The translations under genes and the position numbers were made by a program. A stretch of DNA of 64,000 nucleotides from Moniliophthora roreri (taxonomy: Eukaryota > Basidiomycota > Agaricomycetes > Agaricales > Marasmiaceae). This document shows positions 54,309-64,000 of the stretch, piece by piece. The stretch's first letter is position 1. The number at the start of each line of letters is the position of its first letter. The notes below the pieces were generated by a model. It was not told the origin of the DNA, ran no database searches, and saw only the letters and a list, made by a program, of their open reading frames with translations. The DNA lies in NCBI GenBank assembly GCA_001466705.2, contig LATX02000181.1, positions 248,001 to 312,000 on the forward strand, written 5' to 3'.

Positions 54309-56561
54309 TGTCCAGACAATTGAAGAGAGGGAAGAGACTACTGTGAGATAAGAGAGAGTGAAAGTATTCGGTTGATGCATTTACACCATGCTCTCTGACC
54401 AGCTTTTATACAGTTTGAACCACTCGTGGACCTCAGTTTCGATATATCCGACTCCTTCAGATAGTACTTGCAAAGCGCCTCATCTTATCAGATCCGAAAC
54501 GAATTCCTGTTCCCATGCCGGTGTGTTATACAAACTTCGTGCTGAAAATCAACACCACGGCTGGCTTCGTTTCACCAAAAATGCCTATAGTTTGATTCCA
54601 ACTTGACAGCTCGAGGTGCGGTCTCTGCATTGTGATAAGCGTGGCTGTCACTCAATTGAAGCTTTGAAACCCACGGATAAATACGTTTCTGGTATCTGAT
54701 GGTATCTGGCAACTTCTGACATTTTGGCGCCAGTAGTTTTCTGATGTTGTTCAATAGCCGCTCAACGTAAAGATTTGAGCAAGTGCCTTCCTAGGCTTTG
54801 GGAATAGAGATACAGCATCCAACAGGCGACTCACCAAGTGAAACGACGGCATGCTAATTCAACCATGTCGGCCCATATGATATACAGTATCAACCCTAGC
54901 TCCCAAGTCGAGTTTCGCGTCAAGTTCGAAGGTCATGTCATCATCATTAGACAGAGGATGAACGGTTGAAGAGCTACACCATCACAGGCTCCAAGTTCAG
55001 CATGAGAGCGGGTCGATTAAAGCTCCGAAATAACGAAACGTGATACAACTGGGAGCGCCCGGCTTCTTCAACAACAGTTCGCGCTCAATTCGACTCATTA
55101 GAGCTTCGTTACGATGGCAAAGCTAAAGATATCAGATATGAACAGGATCAAGGGCAGAAGCGAATTCACCTTGCGACCGTAATATGCCCCAGAATGGAGA
55201 GAGAGAAGGGCTCTTATGCTAAATTGAAAGCGGTTCGTGTTGCAAGGGACCTTGTCGAACTAGAGGCAAGTCACAACGAGGCAGAGCGGCTTTGAATTAT
55301 GATCAGAAAATCAGCTTCATGGCAGCGCCTATCTTATGTGTATGCGAATGCCCTGGTGCTTAGCTACGGCTCTTTTGTATTAAGCAGAGATGACTCACAA
55401 GATTCAGAGTCATTTGATACATTGCATCCCGGTTAAACATCTCGTCGAGGAATAGAAGATTCGGGCAGGGTGTTGACTAGTGCTATTGGAATCTAAAGCT
55501 CCCCTTGCAGTCAAGTTTTCATGCGAGTATGAAGCCTCGAAGCCTTGGACCAGTAGATAGAATTGTCCCCAGGTTTATGTCCCGTATAACCTGGCGAACC
55601 AACAGTACACCTTGTCATCGGGGGTCATACTTGCAAAAAAAAACCTTCATTTGAATCATCTCCGGTGCGCAAAATTTAGTTCAGAATCTCGACGAGGGAA
55701 ATAGATTACCTACAACTCGAAATTCCCCGAATACCTGTTCCAATTTTTCGCCTATTTACTGAGTGTCTTGCTATGAACGGCGATGATGACGATGACGGAA
55801 AGAAGATGGGTCTTCGCTGGCGGGTACCGGAAATTTTACGCAATTCCGGTGCATCTTTACTTCGAACCACCATCATCCACATGTTCAGCTCATCCCGCTT
55901 CAGAATTTCATTCTATACCCTTCCAGGCTGTGTATTCCAAGTTACAGGGCTACAACATCCCTGCTGTTGCGAAAGTTGGGAGTGACGGGAGTCTCGGAAT
56001 GAGGATGATGGGCTGTTGAAGGTTCGTGACGTCAACCGATTTTTTCTCAAGCAAACTCACTCATATTTTTAACGCCTTTTAGGGTTTCCTTCGCCGATGC
56101 CGCAAGTAGTTTCTTGGCTGATAAGGACCGGGAAGCCTGTGTTTGCAGGAATCGGGTTTTTCGCCTTCATTTTCACCAATTAGCAGCAAGCCAGGCTTCA
56201 TTTCGGGACCTGTTACTCGGACATACGGGAGAAGTATTCGAGAGGCCTGGGGACCCAAGTGTCCATAGGGTCAGTTGATTATCTTACTTCGATGATTATT
56301 CAAACTTATTCGTTTTCCAACTGACTACTGCAGGCGTTGGAGCTGGTACTGAAGCGGGAAAGCTGAAATAGAGAGGAGGAGCCCACGAAAGAGTCGGAAT
56401 ACGAGTACTAGGCATGAGGCGTATGAGAAGGATTTAGAGGAGTCCTCTGGCAGGTGAGCCGCACGGCCGTCGACCGCAAGTTTCATCGACTGACTCCATT
56501 GTTAGCCCCTTTCGTGCCTCAACAGATATGAGAAGAACGCTCTTTGAGGGCCGTGCAGCCA
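54309..56561. other. Intergenic stretch with no clear gene
   Basis: From 54309 to about 55770 I see nothing supportable. At 55783-56019 an open plus-strand stretch (VHLYFEPPSSTC, FQAVYSKLQGYNIPAVAKVG) is followed after an intron-like gap by VSFADAASSFLADKDREAC at about 56085. These could be exons of a decayed gene, but I do not recognise them. The last 100 bp is the leader of the carboxylesterase relic. Confidence 0.35.
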
Positions 56562-58457
56562 ATGAAGCTGTCGCTCTTATCGTTCGCATTACTACCACTG
56601 CTATGTCTAGCTCAAACGACGCTTATTCCGACAACTCTCGGCTGTGCGTCCTACCACTCATGTCATCATCCCACAACTGACCTTCCCATAGACGGAACAT
56701 TCATCGGAATCAATAATCAGAGGTACAAAGTCGTTTCATGGCGGGGCATACCCGATGCCGATCCATCAGTAGGACACCTACGCTAGCGAGCAGCCGTATC
56801 ACTTCCAACGAAGCATTTGGGAAAAGTTGATGCTACAAATCTGCGTCTTACATCTCGAAGGTTCGGCTCACCAACCAATGGGTAATCCAGTGCGGAGATG
56901 CCTATATCGTAACGACAGCAACGTCGGTTGTCCCTGGACAGTCCGAGAACTGCTTATTCATTAATGTGAGTAAAAGAATTCGCGTTTCGCGTTTCCTCCT
57001 CCACTCACATGCTCCTGTAGGTCTTCATGTCGGCGTCTACACCTCCAGATCTATCAGCAAAGCTTCCTGTGATGGCGTGGTTCCATGGCGGCGGATACCA
57101 AGGAGGAAATACTCGCGAAGCCATCCCAAATATAACTTTGCAGACCAGTATGGATGCAAGTAGACCATTCGTGTTCGTATCCTTTGCGTATCGGTTATGG
57201 CAGTTCGGATTCCTTGGTACGTCTACCTGCACCTCCCGCTCGCCAGGTTCTCATTCAGTACTTGTGTAACAGTGGGTTCACAAAGAGACGGTCAGCTGAA
57301 CCTTGTGCTTCAAGATCACGCTGGATCGAGAGGTATATCAGTGTGTTCGGCGGGGACCCCAAGTCAGTCTAGCCATTTTCATACAGGAAAGACGGAAAAG
57401 CGGATGTCTGCATCCAGCCGCGTGACGATATGGGGTCAATCAGCCGGAGCCGGATCGACATTATTCCATGTTAGTGCCTTCTTCACATTCGCTTCAACAT
57501 AAAGCTTATCAGATTATAGCTCATAGCCAATGGCGGAAACAATGAAAGCCTCTTCGTCGGAGCCATGGGTGATAGCCCACCATTCAACGCCATGCCAGCC
57601 TATAATGATCCCTACCTCGAAGGCGTTCTCGAGCAGTTTCCTTCCTTGGCGTACGTGTCTTCATCGAGTACCTTGACCTCCAAATTGACAAAGATTCACG
57701 TGTAAGTGGATGCGATCCTAAAGTCCAGGACAAAGTCGCGTCTTGCCTTCGTAACTTGGAAGCTGATACCATCGCATCGGCCGGCGCACGTCTAATCGGT
57801 TCCCGCAACTCGAACTCTCTACGTGTTCGCACCCTACTTGGACGGAGAGTTGGTCACGGAGCGACCGAATCAAAGCGTATGAAGATTCAAAGAAGTTTGC
57901 TAGGGTGCCAGTGTCTCCCGGGTGAGTTATTTATATTCATTCTTTCTACTTTCACGCTGGTTCTAACGAAACGCACCAGTTCCAACACAAACGAAGGCGC
58001 AACATGGTCTGCACGTTTGCGCAATCCAGATGCCAATACGTCTATGCCTCACTTCACGCAAGATACTGTATATAACTTCTTTTATGGACAGTATCCCTAC
58101 TTTACAAAGGAATCGTTCGATAAGGCTGTCAAGTTGTACCCTATCGCGGATTACAATGTCAACTTTAGCTTTCAGGGGCAACAGATGTATGGAGAGATAA
58201 GGTATATACGTGTTAGATATCGGTATCGGTGAGTCGCTCATCTACTCGTATAAATACTCGGTGCTGATCAGGAGACACTGCTACTCATAGGTACAATAAT
58301 ACGCATCTAAGTTCGGACCATCATGACGAGCTACAAGCCTTCTTTGTCCCTTCTAAGCTCGCAAACCCGGCGCCGGGCGGATCTGGAATTGTTCAAGGGG
58401 ATGAGAGAGTTTTGGTCATCGTTTGTGACGAATGATGCAAAACTAAAATCCGCTTAG
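56562..58457 (+). pseudogene. Type-B carboxylesterase/lipase relic
   Basis: Intact members are secreted alpha/beta-hydrolases of about 550 residues that cleave carboxylic esters. The start is MKLSLLSFALLPLLCLAQT, a clear signal peptide. Diagnostic blocks in order are VSWRGIPDADPSVGHLR, GQSENCLFIN, the oxyanion-hole loop WFHGGGYQGG, FAYRLWQFGFLG, DGQLNLVLQD, RWIERYISVFGGDP, the catalytic Ser motif VTIWGQSAGAGS, the His region HHDELQAFF and the closing EFWSSFVTND. Breaks: TAG at 56784-56786 sits where the family has Trp (LRW), and the frame changes between NLVLQD and RWIERY (about 57305-57320). Introns with good borders remain (for example 56606-56691 region, 56969-57021). The gene is dead but its catalytic loops are hardly changed, so inactivation looks recent. 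Confidence 0.8.
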
Positions 58458-59631
58458 CAGGTAACCGAAGCATCTTATTGCCGCCTCCATGGGAACACGA
58501 TCTGACAACTCTTCACTTTAGCCGGTTAGTGCTTCATCGTTGAAACGTCAATTGCTGCTTGACCCCAACGGGATTGTGATGGGGGACGTTCCAGGATCTC
58601 AAAGAGGTGTGCATTTTGGAGTAGTGTAAATGGGAAGTTGTGTACATAGGATTTGGAATGTGTACATAGAAGATAATGAGATCATATGGGGCCACCCCAA
58701 TGACTCCCGCAGTACTCGAAACTGCAACCTTTTGGTACGCTTGGTAATCGAAGCTAAATTCGTGCTGCAAGGTGACTGAGCAGCGTGGATGGCCAAGGTG
58801 TCATTCGGCAGCTTGGATTTGGGCTGAAAGGCGAGGAAAAAATGCTGGTATGATGTCCCTCCGGAAGTCTTGAGGACATTGCGGATGGTATTCGTACTTG
58901 AAATTTGACCCAAATGACGGCAGGTATGAGGTAGAGGTCTGGAATGGAAAGGAAAACAAAGGGACGTGGTCAATAGGGTTCTGGGCAGCAGTTTCCAGAT
59001 GACAGGGGGAGAAGGCGTTGGTTCCAACGGGTTCGAATTGGCAGCCCTGCTCTGGTGATAAAATAACGCATATTGTGACCCTAGCCGACGACCAAAGTTC
59101 AGTTTGAGAATTCTGGACAACTCTAGCAAAGCCTATGCCACGCACTTGATAATATCCTTGTTCTACCAACCCCCATCGCTACGCTTTTCTGACAAGACCA
59201 GGAAATCGCTCGCAGGAATTTTTGGCATGTTACGGTTCAGAATTAGGGCGACTGGTGAATGGGGTCTCGTCAGTTATGGTGATGATGACGGTTGCAAGTC
59301 AAGAGCTAGTAACACTTAATATTTGATGACGAGCCCTGCGCGATGTCAAGGATCCAGGCATTTCCAGCATTAAGAGGGCCATAGAATGAGACTCGAGAGC
59401 AAAAGGCTAAATTGCAAGCGCTCGACGTCAGCCTCAGGACTCTTGGTCCATGTACCAGTCACTGCATCTGGCAGCTTCACGTAATTCCCGCGCATCGTTT
59501 ATCGTTTGATCTGACATGGACAGCGCCTATGTTCAGAATGCGATGCTGTACATCACTCTGGATCCTGCTTCTCTTCCATCCCCACCCCCGAGATTCGTAG
59601 ACCAGGAAGTCCACAGCTAGCTCCCGACATC
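58458..59631. other. Intergenic stretch upstream of P8
   Basis: There is no M unit here, unlike upstream of most other P genes. The part from about 59380 to 59480 (AAATTGCAAGCGCTCGACG and the following CCATGTACCAG stretch) resembles the region upstream of P7 at 49440-49500. Otherwise nothing is supportable. Confidence 0.45.
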
Positions 59632-61995
59632 ATGGCGTCTATAACAGGTGCTCGAGCCTTCACAATGAACACAAGAGACATCAACCATGTCGGTAGAGAT
59701 ATGCACACGCACCACCATACGCATTATTCTCATGCAGAGATTTCCCCTCAAATCAGTAAGTTCCCTTTCCATAGTGATACTCGTACCTATGAACGTCCCA
59801 AACAGCTGTTCGCATTGAATCCGCACAGGAATCGTCACCCGAGAGAATGACGTATTCCCCTCCGCCAATTCCTTGTCCTTGCGATCCCTCGCTTCCCAGT
59901 AGCCTTCGGTACTCATTGTTACTATTCAAGGAAAAGCAAGGATACCCTCTTTGGTCTCCCCAGCCTAACATGGAACTTCCGGAGGAATACACCCGAGAAG
60001 GGATCAGAATTGGAGACGTCGGGATTGTTCACCATGATACACCGTTTGACTTCCTTTTCAACATCACCTACGCAGCAAATCATCCCATAAACCACCGTGG
60101 TGTCCCTAAAGGCTTCACTCAAGTAGAATTGGCCGACCTTGATATAACCAGGGTCCCAGAATACCGCGAAAATGATAGCCACGTCACTGGACCCAAGAAT
60201 ACAATATCAAAGGAAAGAGTTTCAGACGAGGATCTGCAAGAGGGGTACGTAGTTCTCGTGACGTTATCTCAAGCTCGAACGCTTATAATCCATCATGAGC
60301 AGCTTTAGCAGGTCGTACGCGTTCTCCTCGTCGAATGATCAAGGTGCTATCCTGATGCTTCCCGAAGGAAGTACCCTTTCTAGGCTTGAAAGTAAGGCCA
60401 TTTTCCGTGACTATGCTAAGAAACATGCCCTCGCATGGTTCAAGTACGCCAAAAAGCGTCGCGGAAGAGAGTTCCCATCGGATACCGTCCCATCATTATA
60501 CTTGGTCACCGGTTGGGAGAAATGCCCTGCTTGGGGTATTTCTTCATTTTGCAATTCTATACATGATGAATCAAGTGTCGCTCTTCCCTTCAACGTGTTC
60601 TCACCGGAGGAGGGTCGGCACAACATCTATAGCTGGGGCCACAATGGCCTATGTGAGTCCCGCTGCCATCCAAGCATCAAATTCTCTGGAGAGTCGTTAC
60701 CAAACCAGACCATTTTTATCCGTGGATTCAAGATCTCTAGGAAATCAAGGAAGAAGTTGAAAGTTCGAGATATCACAGGGACCCGCGTGACGGCCGAGAA
60801 AATCTTGGATCTCCCTTTCAAATCATCTACAGGTGCTGGCATTAACTCCAGCAGCGCGTCCGGAGCATCAAACAATCAAAGGCACGGGTCCGGCTCCAGT
60901 CCAAGAGGCCATTATCGCAACGTGGCGCTCTCTGAAGAACACGAAGTCGAGGACGAAATGGACATCGATGATAGCTCGCTCCACGAAGCTACTTCAGTCA
61001 GTTCTCTTTGAAACGAGCGTTCTGCATACGCAATTCACATTGGCATCTCAACAGTTTCACCCATGCGACCTCATCAATGATTTCATATACGATGTGGCGT
61101 CAAGCTCATCAAAACAGATCCCCGATATCACTATCTCACACGATGATGACTGGATTTCTATAATTGATCCTGTATGTCGTTTTCGAAGCATCAGTCATGG
61201 TCCTGTGTATGAGGCTGACGGCTTCACAGCTGGACTCATCCCTATCGTTACCTAATACTTTTGACTTTCTCATGCACCTCTCTAAGAACCTCACGGTGGT
61301 GGTTGATTCCGGTCGGTGTATTCTTGTTCTTTGAATCATTACGCACCATCCATGCTTAATTATGGTTTAGATGCCATATACACTGAAATGATGTGCTCGG
61401 GCTGCTGCACTACGAGTACATCTAGGTGGCGACGAGAACCAACCACGCTCAAGCCTCTCTGCAGCTCATGTGGCTGGTATCTTACTTTCCTTGAACATTC
61501 GCGCGATAGACATTCCGCTGAATCGACGGATGGTGATACGAAGGTGAACGAGTCGCCCCCTCAGAAGATGACTGGCTCCGCCGTGGAAGAGGAGATTACT
61601 GTTAGCTTACAAGTTGTAGAAGGTAAATGTTCACGTACAAAATCTCAAGGCAGGCTATACTAATACCGTGTCAATGCTAATTCCCAAAGAAAACCCATCG
61701 TCATCGGCTCGGTATGTTTGTTCATCTAATACGCTGAGACTTAGTACCCTAAGTACTCGCAGGACTCCTCTCTTTCGAGAATCTGGTGAACTCTGTACGC
61801 AGAATCACGTCCCCGCCAACCGGTTCTAGGTATCGCAGGGTGTCGTTCAGCAGGAGGTCCCCTCAAACCCGCTCTCCATTTCTAGTGGAGGACTCGGATG
61901 ATGAGCGAGATGAACATGTTATACCCACTTTATCCAGTTCTTGGAACAATTACAGGACGCGGTCGGGAAGCAATTCCTCTATAGGATCTCATTGA
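59632..61995 (+). CDS. P8: tandem-family core with the most canonical GATA-like finger, no Zn2Cys6
   Basis: Exons 59632-59755, 59806-60244, 60303-60996, 61055-61171, 61230-61311 and 61371-61622 are well supported by borders and by alignment to P6 and P7. Joining exon 6 to 61763-61995 keeps the frame and gives 646 residues. The 22-bp exon equivalent to P6 exon 7 is present but would shift the frame. The N-terminus is [19 protein letters not shown], and the core carries [24 protein letters not shown] and [12 protein letters not shown]. The finger is Cys494-x2-Cys497-x18-Cys516-x2-Cys519 with SRWRREP and LCSSCGWYL, closer to true GATA factors than in P6 or P7. Where P6 and P7 have the Zn2Cys6 exon, P8 has Ser/Arg-rich sequence ending [10 protein letters not shown]. 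The 3' exon model is less certain. Confidence 0.75.
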
Positions 61996-62099
61996 GGTAC
62001 ATTGCTTAGTGTCATGTGATAGATCAATCATTCTACCATACATAGATGTAATAACGTCGTTCTTTGCTACGTCGAGAAATTCAGAGTGCTCGAAAGAGA

Positions 62100-64000
62100 A
62101 AAAGTGAAGGACTAGGCAAGCGAAGGTGATACATGGAGTCCCGACAACGACAAAAGTGCTGTGCAGGACCGAGGCCTGTTATCTGGGGTAGTTGTAACGA
62201 CAATTAGCACCTCATACACGACATAGCACTGACGACACTTACGGGGATGTCCACAGGCTACATACTTTAGGGCAGAATATTGATTCCGACTATCGATATC
62301 TCCCCCTAGATGTAGGAATTACCAGAGGGTGACGATATGTTCTGATCATCTCTCTAGGAAAGGCAGTGCCTGGTCTTTCTGGGCGCCGAGCATGCTTCAT
62401 GGAAGAATACCCGAAGTTGGCATGAACTAGGTCCAATATAAAGTGGCCTCGGTGCAGTTCTACATGACAGAGGTCAGAAACAGAACGTCAAATTACAGAT
62501 GAGTTCAAGCGCACCTGCTCCCAGATGCACGATTCAGCCTAATAACATCATCAAAAGCCCAAATATCGCCAGCTTCCATTCATAATCCGCACTGTGTAAC
62601 GAACTAGCATGATGGTTGGAGATACTTTTCCACCGACTCGATCGCCCACAGAACGTCCTAAAAAGCGGTCCAACCACTATATCAACCGTGTCCCGCAACC
62701 TCTCACCCACAAATCTACATCGACCTCTTCTATAACGAGATGAATGACCTGGACAGGTGACACCATTTCAACGCGCGCTCTGGGAATGTCTTAGAAAAGA
62801 AACATCTTCCATTCCAGCGCGCCTCGATGAAAGGACTTTCGCTATATGACATTGGTCAGAAAGTCGAACCAAAGACTGAATAGCACTTTACTCACCTGCT
62901 CGCGCACCCCTCGACGTATATTTGCCATAGAGAACCCGATTATCACCGCCGTCAATCCACGGCTCCTGCTGTCACTTGCGTGGTAGCAACTTCCCGTCGT
63001 CCACCTCGAAACACCCCACACATTTTGCACACTGTCCTAAAAGCACTATGACCGTCAAGTCCGTCGCCTCCCCAGATTTCTCATCTAGCAAACGATAGCT
63101 GCCTCTTGTGCACCGACACGAGCGAATTTCACGACGAAAAACCGAGGCGTCTCGTCGGCGGTTTGCAGAAAGCTTCGACAGACATCGCAGCCAATTTTCG
63201 ATGACAAAAGATGCGAAGATTCACTCCCGAACATTTCGTAGTGGAATTCGGGCTGGGAGGATGCGAATGACGAGGTCGATGCGGGGAAACACGAATGACT
63301 TTGTAGAGTCACGTTGATTGTATGAGTCAGCAGGGGGGCCTAGATCGCCATGGAACGACTCGGACTCGAACTTGGTGGATTGTGGTTGATGGAAACGGGT
63401 GCGTCGGCAGACGACAGACTGAGATGTAGGCTTGTTTTTTTGCATTTGGACCCTAGGTTTTTCTGGTTGAACGGATTAGAAGCGCTATAGATAGTGTAGG
63501 AAGGTGAGACTCACCACGAATATGCATTCCTTCTTACATAGCTCAAGCCTCATGGCGACCTTTGTACTCAGTCGTATCGGAAAAGATGACATCCTTCGAC
63601 ATAAGGTGATAATCAGCATTGTTATTGGGACAGGGCTGAGACCAACTCACAGAGCAGCAGAAGAATAAGCCGCTGAGAATTGACGATATATCCGTCTGAT
63701 GGAGTGGTTGGTGACAGGAAGGGTATCAGACTTGCGAGCATAAGTGAGTCTCGTTCATGTTGCACCAGATTCAACCTGTTGTGGCGATAAGAGACGTTAA
63801 GCGTTTCATAAAAGATGGAACTCACCATGGCGACTGATTTCCGAATCCCATGATTCCTGAATCCTGATTCCGAACATTGAGTCTGCGGAGTCTGCACTCG
63901 ATGGTCGATGATAAGCTTGAAGGGTCTCAATATGAACTTACGCTATTACATACTTCTCCTCGAAAATGCACTTGTGAGGGAATTATAGTCTTCCAGGGCC
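62100..64000 (-). pseudogene. M unit H: minus-strand repeat unit cut by the window end
   Basis: The first module at 63085-63312 keeps SFASSQPEFHYEMFG, then TPRFFVVKFARVGAQEAAIV, followed by TAG at the usual place. The next exon-like piece, starting after CTTTTAG at about 63030, encodes VQNVWGVSRWTTGS and ends at a GTGAGT donor near 62897. Its 5' part lies beyond 64000, so a further P gene may follow outside the window. Confidence 0.4.

Noticed and set aside
58599..59129. 176-codon minus-strand open frame
   Set aside because: Composition is biased to Ser/Pro/Leu, there is no start context, splice border, homology or conservation in other parts of the array.
10359..61995. P genes as NLR or STAND proteins
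   Set aside because: No Walker A/B, NACHT or NB-ARC motif and no ankyrin, TPR or WD40 repeats are visible; only the short N-terminal motif suggests a link.

Overview
The window looks like accessory nuclear DNA from a basidiomycete fungus of the class Agaricomycetes. The evidence is dense ~50-nt GT-AG introns with TGCTGAC/GCTAAC-like branch sites, FunK1-type protein kinases, a basidiomycete-style TET/JBP dioxygenase relic, a HET-domain protein, and a tandemly expanded agaric gene family of unknown function. I cannot name the genus.

Layout. (1) 1-6.5 kb is a graveyard: a FunK1 kinase with three internal TGA codons, a TET/JBP-like 2-oxoglutarate oxygenase relic that has lost its distal iron ligand, a broken fragment of the mitochondrial phosphatidylglycerophosphate synthase gene PGS1, and two further FunK1 fragments on the minus strand. 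Several joins carry single N bases. (2) 6.57-9.87 kb holds a non-autonomous DNA element with ~395-bp terminal inverted repeats and a 7-bp target-site duplication, next to a truncated second copy. (3) 10.3-62 kb is dominated by eight plus-strand paralogues, called P1-P8 here, that start at 10359, 15709, 21662, 27626, 38547, 44012, 49960 and 59632. I could join the exons of P1-P7 completely in frame; the last exon of P8 is less certain. Most copies are separated by a repeated minus-strand unit ('M unit') that is conserved, spliced-looking and mostly decayed. (4) A gene with two HET domains (33.0-36.3 kb) sits where one more P copy would be expected. A secreted-protein gene and a dead type-B carboxylesterase sit between P7 and P8.

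The main result concerns the P family. All eight share a short N-terminal motif followed by a His-rich stretch, a ~400-residue core and an acidic HDDDW segment. Their C-termini differ by position in the array. P1-P5 end in a GKGICF-type module that is repeated once in P4, twice in P1, three times in P2 and four times in P3, and is cut short in P5. P6 and P7 instead end in a GATA-like zinc finger followed by a complete Zn(II)2Cys6 cluster, two DNA-binding modules usually found in different fungal transcription factors. P8 keeps the GATA-like finger but has no Zn2Cys6 cluster. One tandem array has therefore exchanged its C-terminal domains, with a HET gene lodged in the middle. Tandem expansion, end-domain turnover and HET linkage resemble fungal recognition or incompatibility loci, but that function is inference.

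Parts of the window (TET relic, 3' part of P4, most of P7) are strongly CpG-poor compared with neighbouring paralogues, and several inactivating changes are C-to-T. This fits decay driven by cytosine methylation on repeated DNA.
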